From Linnemannia hyalina (Eukaryota > Mortierellomycota > Mortierellomycetes > Mortierellales > Mortierellaceae): a stretch of 64,000 bases of DNA. Position 1 is the first letter of the stretch. Every line of letters starts with the position of its first letter. This document shows positions 21,301-34,462 of this stretch, piece by piece. Both the position numbers and the translations under genes were made by a program. The notes beneath the pieces are model-generated. The model did no database searches and had not been told where the DNA came from. It worked only from the letters and a program-made list of their open reading frames with translations. The stretch spans positions 1,674,001 to 1,738,000 of the forward strand of contig JAHRHY010000006.1 of the NCBI GenBank assembly GCA_019671135.1. The letters run 5' to 3'.

Positions 21301-21633
21301 TCCGTCCGTCCTCCCGCCTTTGTGCCAATTACTCTTTTCTATCAATCGACACCCCCCCTCCTGACCGACCGACTCTCCTTGCCTCTTGCAAACCCGCCTT
21401 CTCCTTCCCTTCCCTTCCCTTCCTTCCTTCCATCATACACTCTTCTTGACTCCTCCTATTCCTCCTCCTCCTCGCTTTCAACTCTCCCTTCTTTTTTTGC
21501 TGCATGCACTCGACCCATACTTCTCTTCTCGTTTCGCAATCCAACAGAGCACCCATCACGCAGCACACAGGCACCGCATACACACACGACTGCATCTATT
21601 TATTTCCATTAGCACACAAGCGAGAGCACTGAA
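18352..21633. promoter_or_regulatory. Long divergent intergenic region with a strand-composition switch
   Basis: 3.3 kb separate the Gln-rich gene (-) from the giant cytolinker gene (+). From about 18360 to 20300 the plus strand is purine-rich (for example GA tracts at 19500-19640). From about 20640 to 21560 it is strongly pyrimidine-rich (CT tracts at 20690-20740 and 21120-21520). Each half therefore gives a pyrimidine-rich leader to the gene it faces. Long open frames here are low-complexity Ser/Leu/Pro/Phe strings and I do not believe them. A (GT)n run lies at about 18896-18910 and a (CATA)n run at 20879-20899. Confidence 0.5.
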
Positions 21634-24600
21634 ATGTCCTGGCTCCTCAAGAGCAAACGGCTCCAGTCGGCTGGCCATGGAGCTAACACCAATGGCACCA
21701 GCAACAACAGTACCAATACCAACAACGGCAACAACACCGGCAGCAACGTCAACAGTATTTATAGCCTGGGCAGTAGCAACCTCAGCAACAGCAGCCTCAA
21801 CAGCAGCACAACGACAGGCCTTGGTCAGCAGCAGTATGGAGGCAACAGCAGTAACATCAACCTCAGCACCACCTCCCTTTCCCTTCCTTTCTCTCAAAGC
21901 AACATTAACACCAGCAGCAGCACCATCAACCTTTTACATACCAGCACCACCAACAACCATATCGACGCGGGCGAAGACATGGTCCGGTCCTATGCTGCTG
22001 CCAGTTCGCAGCTCGAAACTCAAAAGACTGCTTTCATGCGCTGGGTCAACGTCCAGCTCTCCGCCAACAACCCCTCATACGTGCCCATGACATCCATCGA
22101 ACGCGACCTTCGGGATGGAAAGCGGCTGATTGCCCTACTCGAGGCCGTCTCACAGGAACCCCTAAAGCCCGAGCGAGGCAACATGCGCATCCACCAGATG
22201 GCAAACGTTTCCAAAGCACTGGCCTTTCTGGAAAAACGGACCGACGAAGGACTGGGCACTGTCGGGAATGAGGACATTGTGGACGGTAACGTCAAACTGA
22301 CCCTAGGCCTCGTGTGGATTATCATCTACCGCTTCCAAATCCAACAAATGGCCAATACTGTCGCAGAGCTCTATCCACTCCTCGCCACGGGAGATGATCT
22401 GGTAAGTTCTTGTGATTTTGTTTGTGGTCTGAATTTCCAACGACATCCAGTTGGTGTACTCCTCTTTCTTTGTTACTGTGCGGTGTAGTTGCGTTGCACG
22501 GTATCTTTTTTCCTTCTTCCTTGTGTAATTCACGGTATCTTTCCGCTTCCCTTTCTTTTCAGCATGAGGTGGTGGGTGTGAACAGAGGAAGAGACGATGG
22601 GGTGGCGCTCGCATGTGCGCCCATAGCGCAATCGCTCCCTTTTCTTTTGGACCTTTCAGCCTGATGGCCTGTTCTTTTAATATCCATTTGCATGTGCTTT
22701 ATTTGGTACAACCGTAGTCAATGCGGGTCGTATCAGAGCATGGGCCAAAAAAACAAAAACAAACCACATGAGCTCCACCTGATGAACTTCTAGGCCCATG
22801 CAACCCAACAACCTACAAACAAACACCAATCAATTCTCTACTATTGCAAACATATTAGGACACGGAGGAGGCACCGGCTCCCAAAGGCAAGAAGAAAGGC
22901 TCTTCTCACCAGGTCGATGCCAAACAGGCCCTCTTGCGCTGGGTTCGCTATCAACTGGAAGACTATTCCGATGTGATTCCCCCAATTCAGGATTTCCATC
23001 GCTCCTGGAGGACAGGTCTAGTTTTTACTGCACTCATCCATCGACACGACCCAGAGTTCCTACCAGAGTTCTATTCGACCATCTTGCCCTTGACCTTCGA
23101 GACAGCTGACGAGTGGCGGCGGACGCTCACCCGAGCCTTCGAGGTAGCATACGAATGTATGAAGTTGCCACAGCTCCTTAGTCCAGAAGACTTGGTCGAG
23201 ATCGAAACACCGGATGAGCGATCCATTATGACCTACGTCTCTGAATACTACAGCGTCATGTCAAAAACACAATCGGAGCAGGATCCAGCCCTTGCGGAGG
23301 AGTTGCGGTCACGGCGGCGGCAAGCAAAGGACGAGCGGTTGGCTCTCGCAGGAGAAGATCAGGAGGCACGGAGGCGTCGACTCCAGGAAGAACAAGAGCG
23401 CAAGCGTCGAGAAGATGAAGAAGAACTGGAGCGCATTCGACTTAAGCGGATGGAAATCGAAGGCTGGTCCATTCGAGCCGCTGAGAGGGCCAAAGAGGAG
23501 GAAGAGGCCCTCCGGAAACGACGCGAAGAGGAGGAGGAACGACGGCTGCAACGACAACTCAGACGTGAGCAACGTGAACGTGAGAAGGACCTCTTGCGAC
23601 GACAGTCTTTATCGATATCCACCGGAGCGGACGGACAACTGCCCGCTGGAATCAGGAACGAGGACGGTTCCTACTCATATCCAGGCCATCTCAGCAACGA
23701 CGACGACGACGACGACGAGGTCGTAAAGGATCTTGGGGGCAACCATGGTATTAGCATTGAAGGGGGTCTTCGGGTCGACTATGTCATTTCGGATTCCGAC
23801 CACGAGGACTCTGATGTGGAACTGGATGCGGAGCAGTCGCCGTCCACGGACATCAAAGACCCAGAAGCACACATGAGCCCCATGGATCTTGAACGGCGCC
23901 AGCAGGAGTTGAACGAAAAGTTGGCAGAATTCCACATGGGCATTCTCGAGCTCTCCGAGTGGATCAAACAGCAAGACAGGGAGTTTCCGCATGCACCCAA
24001 CACAAAATCTCTACTGGACCGGTCTAAGGATCTGGAGCCTCTGACGGATGTCATTAAGGCGATCGAGGAGGAGCAGGCTGTCAAGGAGCACGTCATGTCC
24101 CACCTCCACGACGTTCGAGAGGAGCTCCTCGAATATGAAAACCCGGATTTGCCTCCTGAACAGATCAGCGAGTTGGACAAGAAATGGTGGGAACTGGAGA
24201 CCATCTGGACAGCGCTCACCAACAAAGTCGTCGAAACCAAGGACACTGCTGAGGAGGTGAAATGGATCATCGATTGCACCCAGGAGATCGACCGCGTCAA
24301 CGGCGAGATTCTAAGGATTGAGTCCCAGCTGGAGGCCTTTGCGGAGAAGCGATCGCAGGAGACGCCACAGGACCGATCCCAAAAGCCGATTCTGGAGAAG
24401 CAGGATGTCAGCCTCACGGCGATTAGTTTCCTGCTCGAGTCATACGTCGACTTCTTGACGGCTCTTATGGACCCCAAGGTGCACCACTACGACGCTCCCG
24501 AACATCTCACCGCCCGCAACAACGAACTCACGACTGTTCGGTTACCCCATCTAGCCGTCATCATCGAGAAGGCCCAGCAGAACCTTTCGAACGATCGTCT

Positions 24601-27600
24601 CCTACGACATTTCTTGGATTCGTTTGTCTTGTCCGAGGCTTGGATCGGCGAGAGTGTCGTCTGGCTGGCTAACATCGAAGTGCCCTCGTTTGTCTCTGAG
24701 GACGAATGGAAGGGATGGAAGGCCGTCAAGGAGTACATGGCCCGCGACTTAACTCAGGACGCAGACCTAGATTTTTTCATGACAGAGCTCCAGGAACTCA
24801 AGGGTGAGCTTGAGGAGGAACAAGGCGAAGTCACGGCATTCCGTCTGAGCGGGGTTGCCAAACTCGATGAGCAGGTCGAGGCGGTCAAGAAGGCCGTTGC
24901 GGATACGCAGGACGTCACAGCAGAAGGAACGACGAAAGCGGTCCAGGACCTGATGCGCGGTGTCATGAACAACTTAGAGAAGGTTGAGGATCTGCTGCCC
25001 AAGGAAGCGACCCATTGCGCTTACGCCACCCGTGTTTTGGAGTACCTTCTTACGGCGCGTTCGATCCTTGATGGTATGGAAGATACGATGGACGCAATCA
25101 ATGCCTGGGAGATGCGGCAGCCTGATGCAGAGGTTGAGGCATTGGTGACTGGTGTCGAGGACGAGCTGGCCCAACTCGAGGCGACTTTTCAGCAACCACC
25201 ATTGGAAGGGCGGGGTCCTGAGGAACCGACAGTCCAGGCAGCTGTCCAGAAGCGCCATTCCGGTCTAGTCTGCCTTGTCAAGGACCTGCGGGTGTGCTTC
25301 CACGAGAAGCAGGAGGCCATTAAGGGGGATCGACAGATGAAGGAGTTCCTCGAGGTCACTCTTTCCTGCCAGGCTGCATTGCAGGATATCAAGTCCAAGT
25401 TCAGCAAGAAGCCTACGTGGATCGGATTTGGTTTGGAGGACAAGACACCCCTGGACATCTTCGCTGCCCAGGTTCAGGCCATCGGTCAATCCCTTGAAAA
25501 GTTCGAGTCGGTGGACTACCAGGCCTATGAGGTCATGGGAGCTCGAGTCACGGCCATGGCCGCGACTTCTGGTGCCAGACAGGATCCCGCCATTGTCCAG
25601 TCTAAGCTTCGTGCCGTCAAAGCTCTGCTGGAAGAGGTCAAGATTCTGAGGTCGGATCGCGAGCGTGATTCAGAGATGATGGCAGAGTGCCGGCAGTTGA
25701 CAGAGTCCCTCTCAACGTTGCGTGCGGATCTGGCTGCTCTTGAGACAGACTACTCGGCGTTGGAGCACCTGGAGCCGAACCAGCACGGCGATCTGATGGA
25801 GCTCGGCCACCGTTCCAGTGCTCTCAGCAATCGGTTGGTCGCTTTGGAGCAAGAGTCCGTTTTTCCGATTCTCGAGAAGGACAAGACTTGCGCTGGTCTC
25901 TTTGACGATATCAAGCGGAGTAAGGCCTCAATTCAACAGACACAGGAACGTCTCCAGACCCGCCTGGGACTGAAGCAGCAATGGGACACAGCTTGGAATG
26001 CCTTCACCGACCGAGCAGTGTTTTTGCAGCAGTACCTCGAGACCTCCGAGAAGGACATGCACGAGCGAGGATATGTCGGCATGGACAGCTTTGCCGCCGA
26101 CGAGCAGTTGTGGAAGAGGACCGCGGATTCTGTTCGAGAAACTGCTGTCGCCAACACCGAGCACTTTACGAGCCTCGAGGAGTTCAAGACAGGCCGACTT
26201 CCCGAACTGGTTGCCCTGGCCAAGGCTTTGCAGCGGGTTGTGAACAAGGCTGGTGATCTTCATAAGTTCGATGAGGCTCGCGTTGAGCAGCACCGCGAAT
26301 CAGAGCAGCTGCAGCAGAGCCTCAGAGAGCATCTCGACCGCCTGTTTACCTTGAATGACAAGGAAAAGCATCATTTGGATAGTGTCCGCCAGCGTCTTCT
26401 CTGGGTTGACCAACTGGTCGAGTCCCAGTCCGAGGTCAATGTTTTGGCCACCACATGCAAAGGTAAAGCGGCGCTTTTCAAACAGTTTGTCCTCTTCGCA
26501 TTGACAAGGCGTTCTTTGCATAGTTCTCACCATTATCTGTCGTTCGTTTAGATGCCGTCAATGGATACACTGTCATTCTGGAAGCAAGCAAGCAAGATCT
26601 TGACACCTCAGGTACGCCAACAAAAACCTCGCCCCTTTATGTCCATCTGTGTCAAAGGTTCATTTATTCACATTTAGTTCATATCATCTTTTGTAACGCA
26701 CGTATTTTAGGCTTGAACCACAAGGCTGCGGTGCATCTGAAGGACCAGATCCAGCACCTTGTCTCGATCGCCGGTACCCAGAAGCATCCACGCATCAACG
26801 CCGCCCTGCGCACCTATGCAGATCTCAAAGAGCTTGCACCTTCTCACTCTGAGGCTTCAACAACGCCGGCATCGACCCCACAAGATGGCGCCCGCCGAAT
26901 GACACCCGAGGAAAAGCAAATGCCATCGCACCTGGAGAATGAGCTCGCATCCTTCCAGCAACAGTACACCCAATTGGACCTTCAGCTCAACTATGCAGGT
27001 CAATTGGCCGACCATGCTGCTCAGGTGGCCCAATACCTTGAGAAAGCAGATGGATTGGACGGCGAGTTGCTTGCAATGGCATCAGATCTTCAGGAGGACA
27101 TCGAGGCTTCGCACGACACAGTAGAGAAACTGGAGGCTATCCGGAATCTCCTCAGCGGTCTTCCCAAGGAACTCAAGTTGGTTGTGTCGAATGGACCCAT
27201 GCCTACCAAGCATGCTGCCGTAGATGAGCAGCGCGACGGATCTTCTCCCGACCAGTCATCATCGCAGGGTTACCTGACAGACTTGGAGTCTGTTCTCAAG
27301 CGACGACTCGATCACACTTCAGACCTGAACAGGGCATTGGATCCCCTTTTGGCCGAGTACCAAGAACTTCTTCACTACCAGGACGGCCTTCGTGACCTTG
27401 TTGTCGAGTTGGAGGATCAGCGCCCATGGGTGGACGAGTCCAATGATAAGGTCCAGTCTATTCGCGACCAAGTCGAGGATTTGTCTTCCTCGTGGCCTGG
27501 CGAGAGCGGTTCTCGCTCCGGAGGAGCAGCCAGCCAATTTTCAACCCATGAGGCACAGCTGACTGAGCTCGAGCGTCTCAAGGCAGAGTTGGCCCAGGAG

Positions 27601-30600
27601 GCTGCACATGTCGAGGACAAGAAGAAGGAGTTCCAGGCCGTCCAACAGAGGATCCAGGAAGCTCTTGAGAGCGCAACCATCCATTCGAAAGTGCTTCAAA
27701 TAGAGTTGGAGGACTCTTTGGACACGCTCGAGAACGCCATCGAGGAGTTGGAGACAGACATCCGTCATCGCTCATACCAAGTTGACTGTCTTGAGAAGCG
27801 AGCGTTGTGGGAGCAGCAGTTGGCACACGCTAACAACTGGTGCCAGGACATTGACCAGGCCATGTCGCAGGTTGCGGTCGATCAAGCACAGTGGACTAGA
27901 GATGCTAACGATTCTTCAGCCGATGAACATCTTCGACTTCAGCAGCTCCTTGATGCTCGTGTGAGCGAGTTTGAGGCCCAGCTCAAGGCCTATGATGACG
28001 AGACCAAGCCTAAGGTTGACCAGGCATGGACCACGTTGGGTGCTGCACTCGTGTTTGTTGGCCAAGCAATCCCTAGCGACTTTGAGAACCGCCAATCCGC
28101 CCTCGGTACAAAGCGTCAGGCTCTCCAGGACAAAGTTGCCTATGTCGCCGATGTTGTCAAGCAACGCAAGGCTCTCCAAGAGATTACCACTCGACTCCAA
28201 GAACTTGCCCAGCATCAATCTGCTCTTGCCTCTGGTACCTCCGATGCCAACGACAGCGAGCTCGAGAGTAAGTAAATGCACATGCGATCTACATCTTTAT
28301 AATGTTAACTGACCTGATGATAACAAGTGTACTAACTCGGTGTTTTCTTAAACAATTAGGCCCACTGTCGGTGGACCAGCGCGAGTCTCGTATCAACGAG
28401 TTGGCTCAGGAACTCGAGTCCTACTTTGGCGCATTGGAGTATCCTGTTGACCGCTCCACCGACGAGGCCAAGGCCAGATCCGAAGCTGCCAATGCTGTCA
28501 TTCGTCAGCACATCGACTCTTGCCGTGCCCAGGTCGAAGCAGCCCAAAAGACCCTTGATCAGGTCCTCTACGATCGTGAGTTCTCGAAGCGTCTCCAGGA
28601 CCTCACCGCCACAGAGATGAAGCAGAGCGAGGAGATCCAGGACAAGACCGACAATCTGGAGCGTGTCAACAACTTGTTGAACTGGGCCTATGAGACGACC
28701 GAGAGAGTGGCTTGTCTGTACTCCAGCGCTGATTCAGACAGCGTGAATACGACCGCGAAGGGAGATGACGATGATCAGTCACTTTCACCCTCACCCTCAA
28801 CCGTTGCTGGCCTCTCTGAGTCTACTCCCACCTTGACTGCCCTGTCGGTGTCTGCGTCGACCACCTCCGTTGCGACGTTGATGCCTTCATCACCTACCGC
28901 TGGATCTCTGAGCTCTATTTCCAAGGCCGAGCACAATTTGTCGGTCCAGGAACTTTCTCAACTCCCGAAGGCCACCCTCGAAGCAATCTCTGCTCACGCT
29001 GAGTCTTTGCGTCAAGAGATTGAAGAGATGATCGAGTACAAGCGGGAGGTCCAGGATGAGGTTTTGGCTGTCGACACTGAGCATTCTGCCTCGGCCGAGA
29101 GCGATGCCGAGACTACTCCTGAGGCATTGGCCAAGCAGGACAGTATCCTCAACGCTAAGCTCGCCCATCTCGACACCGACGCCTCCACAGCACAGCTTCG
29201 AGAGATGGAGGCCAAGATTGATCAGAACAAGGACAGGATATCAGAGTTGAACCACGGTATCGAGTCCAAGCTTGCCGAGTTTGACACCGCCACCGAGGCT
29301 ATGCTTCTCTCTCTGACAAAGAAGGCCGAGACTGTCGCTTTGGCCCTGAAGGAGCGTCAGCGCATGGATGATGAGCTGGCTCGACAGCTGGAGGCCGAGC
29401 GTCTCCGCTTAGAGGCTGAGCGTCTCCGTGCACAACGCGCATTGGAGATGCAGGAGCTCGAACTGTCCACCGATAGGTTCATAGCCTGGTCCGAGACTCA
29501 GAGACAGGAGCTTCACGACCTCTGGGAGAACAAGGGTTACTTTGCCAAGAACAAGGAGCCAGTTGCCGCGTCAGAGTCGGAGACTGTGGAGGGCTTGGTC
29601 GCATTCCTGGAGACCGAGACGATTCGATTTGGGCAGGAACTCTGCCTCCAAAAGAACGCATACCAGGAACTCAAGGAACGTTTGGAGACTCCCCAGTGCT
29701 CCGCCGTCAACGGCACTGTCAGTGACGTCGATGAGCATGCCTCGGAGCGTCAGCGTCATGCGGAGAGAATCACATCCGCGTGGTCGTCCCTCGAGAAGGA
29801 GTCAGATGGTTACAACTCGATCCTCAAGCCCATGAAGGATTGGTCCAGCCTGCGTATCGCCATTGCCCAGTTCGAGAAGGAAGGACTTGCAGCATTGGAG
29901 AAGCGCGTCGAGGCCCTACGTTGGGTGCACTGGGAGGCCTTCCAGCTCGAGGAGAACTCACTTCTTGAGCTGATGGCAGCCGTCGAGGAACAGGCACGCG
30001 AGCTTTCCACCTGTGCGGAGACGATTAGGGCTGCCGCTACCGCCGACTTTGTCGAGCGACTTGATGCCGACGCAGATCAAAAGGCTATTTTGGAGGCCAA
30101 CAAGGTCTACTTCGAGAAGCGCATGGAGTCGATCCCTGCCCGCTTGGAGGCAGCCAAGGCCCAAATGGAGATGATTCATGAGACCTCCAAGGAGATCGCC
30201 CTCCACGGCAAGTTCCACGCCGATCTGGTCCGCATCGAAACCGCGATTGCTCAGCAGATCGACGCCGTCAAGGTCCGTCTCGGAAGCCTGGAGCGTTCCA
30301 GTTGTTTTGCATTGAACAGTCAAGCCCTGGAAGCTATGGTTATGGCGGCCAACGAGGTCTCGGTCGATGGTCAGTACCAGTTCTCGGTCTTGCAGGAGGT
30401 CGAGTACCCAGCTTTGCAACAAACTGCCTTTGATCTCGACATGTTGGCTACCGCAGAGGATACCGATGCAGAGTCTAGGGATCTGGAGGGCAACAGTTCT
30501 GCCGCTGCCAACAAGTCGGGTGTTGAAGAGTCGATGGAGCGTATCCGACAGGCTTTGAAGCAGTTGGAGGGTTACATCGAGGAGGATTGTTTCGAGACCC

Positions 30601-33600
30601 TGATGGCCGCCAAGTTCTATACCCACTCTAAAGCCACCGAGGATATCCGCCAGTGGATCACTGCTTGCCGCGACTCGATGGCACAGACCAACAGCCCCAA
30701 GAGCCGCGAGCCAGCTGAGCAGGAGACGCGCCAGCAGACTAGAGAGTGGAAGACCAAGCATCTCGAGACACTGGAGAGAAAGTTGGATTCCTTTGGAGCG
30801 ACCATTCAGCACTACGACGAGCTCTCTGGTGACTTTATGTTGCTTCACCACCCTCAGTCGAGCACTTTGGACCTCAACGATCCAACCGAAGGCGACAACA
30901 ACCACCACAACAACAATGGCAACAACCCGGCCTCGATGCGTGTGATCTTGCGCCAAACAGTTCAGGAGCGCACCAAGCGAACCCGCGAGGACTGGGAGCT
31001 TCTCAAGCAGGAGTTCCTTTCCAATACCGCGGCACTGGAGGAACAGTCTTCGGGGGAGGAGGATGGTGTCATCAACGGATCCGAGAATGTTCGTCAAGGA
31101 TCTGTGAGCACCACCGGTGCGCCTATTGTCAAGGCCAAGGCCCTGGGTCGATTTGGCGCTGAGATCTTGGACGACATTTCAAGAGTCTCGCGCGAGATCC
31201 AAGAGCTGTTTGATCATGGAGCCAACTCGAACCACGCGACTTTGTCCTTGGCGGTGGAGTCTGATGGAGCACTGGTCAAGTCCAAGCAGGGTGAGCAGCG
31301 CTTGGATATGGTCGAGGCTTATATCCGCGAGGTTCTCAAAGGCAAGGTCCAGCGATTCGACGCGATGTTGGCAACTGTTAATGCTCAGAACGAGCAAGAT
31401 CCCTCGTCTCCATCGTCTCCATCGACTCCCCAGGATCCATCGAGCCCCTCTGTCACTACTCCAACGACACCCCGCCAAACTCGCCACCAGGAGAGGATGG
31501 TTGGCGTGGCGATGCAGCGTGGTCTGATTGCAGAGTCGATGAGCCGATTGGTCGACTCCTGTCATCGTCAGCGCAAGGAAGTTGAGGAGCATGTCCGTGT
31601 CCAGAACGCGATGGACCTCATCCACGAAGCCAGCCTGCTCTGTGACTCGATGATGAAGACAGTGCTCTCGGCCGACAGTCTTTTGCACCCAACATCGTCG
31701 ACTGGCCCCTCCCCCAACGTGTCACTGTACAACCTTTCATCTGCCTCTGCATCCTCGACAACGTCTCTTACTTCGATCCAGGCTGCCCAGCCAAAGTCAC
31801 CCACCGCCAGCTCTCGGGGCTCTATTTCGACATCAGGAGCAGCAACCTTGCCACGTTCCGCATCCACTAGACAGCGTCGCGCCTCGCGCGTCAACAATGT
31901 GCGCCGATCGTTCTCGCTCTCGGTGTTGAGTGAAGAGGAGGTTCATCAGTGGGAGGCCGATTACCGCAATCTGATGGACAAGTTTGATGGATACACCCAT
32001 GATATTGAGCAGCGTCTGGATTCGATCTCGGCCATGGCTGACCGTTTGAACGACTGGAGATTGGACGAGAACTACGGAGTCGCAACAGAACACTGGCAGC
32101 GGGTCAAGAAGTCTGCTCTCGCCAAGAAGCAGGAGCTCGACCGTATCTGGACTTTGAGGGGCGGACAGCCAGTCAGCGGAGATTCCAGTAACGGCGGCGT
32201 TCATCCCTTGGGAGGCTCGCCTTCGTCGACCAGTCGCCCCAGTTTGACCTTGACCACGGCTTCCAACAGCCGTGTCAAAGCCATCTTGGGCTCGCCAGTG
32301 GATTCATCCATCATGTCCATGCCAAGGAAGAAGCGGTTCTCAACCGGCAACATCATGAGTCGCAGCACCTTTGTGCATCCTTCACCTACGCCCAGCATGA
32401 CTACAACGCCAACCTTCAGTGGACCCAGCCACGCGGCTGGACGATCAAACCGGACGGCTGGCCGTGTTCGTTCCGGTACCGCGCCTGGTATCACCATTTC
32501 TGGCTACAACAGCAGCAGCAGTCAGTTGGACGTGACGACGGCAACCAACAAGAAGTTTGCCAACATCACTGCTCCCAACCTCCACGCCATGTCGCCGACC
32601 TTGTCTCAGGAAGCCAAGAGACGTGCCCCTATGAGCCGCAAGAACGACTCGACTTCATCGGTTTCTTCGCTTTTGCATGTTCAGGATGGAGCCGCAACTT
32701 CGGCAGCACCACCGGGAGCCACGACGTCGCCCAAGCAACGAACGATTTACAAGCCCGACATGAGTAACGCTCTGGATGTGGAGGTTGCTCGAGTTGTCAA
32801 CGCCAGCGGGTTCACGATGAAGGTCCAGAAGCTCAAGGATGGTCACAGCCCGAACCTCTCGGCAGTTGGTGCATCAGGCAACAATGGAACGACAGGCTCG
32901 CTGAGCCGCCACCGATCGGACTCGACCTCGAGTCTTGTGTTGAGTGGTTTGTCTGACAGTGGTGGTCTCGATGGTGCAAGTGGCAAGGATAGCAGTACCA
33001 ACAGCAGTCCTCGTGTCGTGAAGACGGTCCGAGGACAGGGTGGCCGCTTGAGTGTGAGCACTGGTGGATCGCCTTCGGATGCCAGCAAGAATGGAGAGGT
33101 TGGGCGGTATGTCTTTGGAGACGTTGAGCCCAAAGTCTGCTACTGCCGTATCCTTCGCAGTCGCAAGGTCATGGTCCGCGTCGGAGGTGGATGGTCTGAG
33201 CTTTCGAAGTAAGTTTTGGTTCTCTTTTTGTTTTCCTTGCATGCTTGTCACATACTTTTGCAGTCCCTTAACCAGTGTTGTCATATTTCCTTTATTACCC
33301 AGGTTCATGGAAGATCATGCCTCGTTAGAGCAGCGCAAGTCTAAGGCGCGTCTCCTGTCAGCTTCTAACTCTTCGGTCTCAGTGGTATCTCATTTCGGTG
33401 GCTCTGTCACAGTTCTCAGTGGATCTGAGGCGTCCAGTCGACGACCCCTTCACGGCCTACCCGATGCAGGAGGATCCTCTGATAGTCTCTCGGATATGAG
33501 CGGTGGAGGTGGCGACGTGGATGGCGATCGACTGTCGGTATCTGGAGGCGGTGGCCGTGGCTTCGCAAGAAGCACGGCTAGCAGTCGACAGTCTGACAGG

Positions 33601-33756
33601 AGCCGGAGTGCGAGCAGATCTCGAGGAGGAGAGGATGGGACACCACGGCGGAATAAGAAGGAGTTGGTGTACCATGTCCGCCCAAGCGATGATCTGTCTC
33701 TGAAGGCGATCAAGTTTGTCAAGGGTGGCGCCGGTGAAGGATTGGTCGCCATCTAA
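21634..33756 (+). CDS. Giant spectraplakin-like cytolinker: two CH domains, coiled-coil rod, GAR domain
   Basis: A 3,763-aa protein from six exons (21634-22401, 22859-26462, 26552-26611, 26711-28267, 28360-33208, 33303-33756); total 3,764 codons with phase kept throughout. Residues 1-120 are Asn/Ser-rich. An actinin-type actin-binding pair follows: CH1 at about 130-245 (QKTAFMRWVN start) and CH2 at about 275-385 (ALLRWVRYQLEDY start). A highly charged Arg/Glu helix spans about 400-505, then a very long alpha-helical rod (about 600-3,250) with spectrin-like WxxxH/L spacing and Ser/Thr-rich breaks. A Ser-rich tail leads to a GAR (GAS2-related, microtubule-binding) domain: EVARVVN near 3,466 and GRYVFGDVEPKVCYCRILRS through VRVGGGWSELSKFMEDH at about 3,578-3,618. 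The end is basic/Ser-rich and closes with a compact VRPSDDLSLKAIKFVKGG motif. The inferred role is bridging actin and microtubules. I see no EF-hands. Confidence 0.9.
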
Positions 33757-34462
33757 AAAGAGCAAAAAAGGCGGATGTGTCGCCTTTGTCGTCAACAACC
33801 AACAATATCCATCAACATTCAACAAATAATCAACCACAACAAAAAACCAACAACAATCAGGAATGGCTCCCAACAATGGATCGCCTTTGTGCCCAATAAT
33901 ATCAACTTTACAAACACCAAAATACCCAACACTCATTCAACGAAACATTCATTCAACAACAACAAACAACAAAAAGAGTCGCTTATATTGACACTTTTGT
34001 AGAAAACCATCTTTACCATTCATCGTTATCTTCACCGCCATCTTCAAGTCCACTCCAACCAGCAACAACAGCAGACATCCGTTTCGTTCTTCTCCCTTTT
34101 TTTGTTCTTTATTTTCGTTCCTTTCTAGAAATCAGGTTTTTTCAGTGACCTTGTACCATGTACTAATATAAAATTTTCAAATTTTCCACAATCAAACAAG
34201 TTATGTGCGACCCTATGGTCTTTGTTTGAACCACAATGAGAACGATAATAATGAGGTCCCTTCTACATTCAAAAAAGGACATTTGTGCAACTTTCGACAC
34301 TACCCCACAATCAGATAATGGTCTTGAAGCCGATAAAAAGACGCGTAGAAACTGTCGCGCGTCGATCGGGTAAAAAAATCTTTCTTGGCCATCCCCTTTC
34401 CTTAACAAACTACACACACGCGCGCTTCATCATTCAGCCTTCTACCAAGACATATTACCAAA
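33757..34462. other. 3' flank of the cytolinker gene
   Basis: 33780-33980 is CAA/AAC-rich, probably 3' UTR, followed by T-rich sequence and an ATATAAAA stretch near 34165. No gene is seen. Confidence 0.45.

Noticed and set aside
21106..21612. Open frame before the giant cytolinker gene
   Set aside because: A Ser/Pro/Leu/Phe-rich translation of a CT tract that ends just before the true ATG; most likely 5' UTR.
29958..31097. 379-codon open frame antisense to the cytolinker gene
   Set aside because: It mirrors the codon bias of the Glu/Leu-rich coiled coil on the other strand and has no recognisable features.
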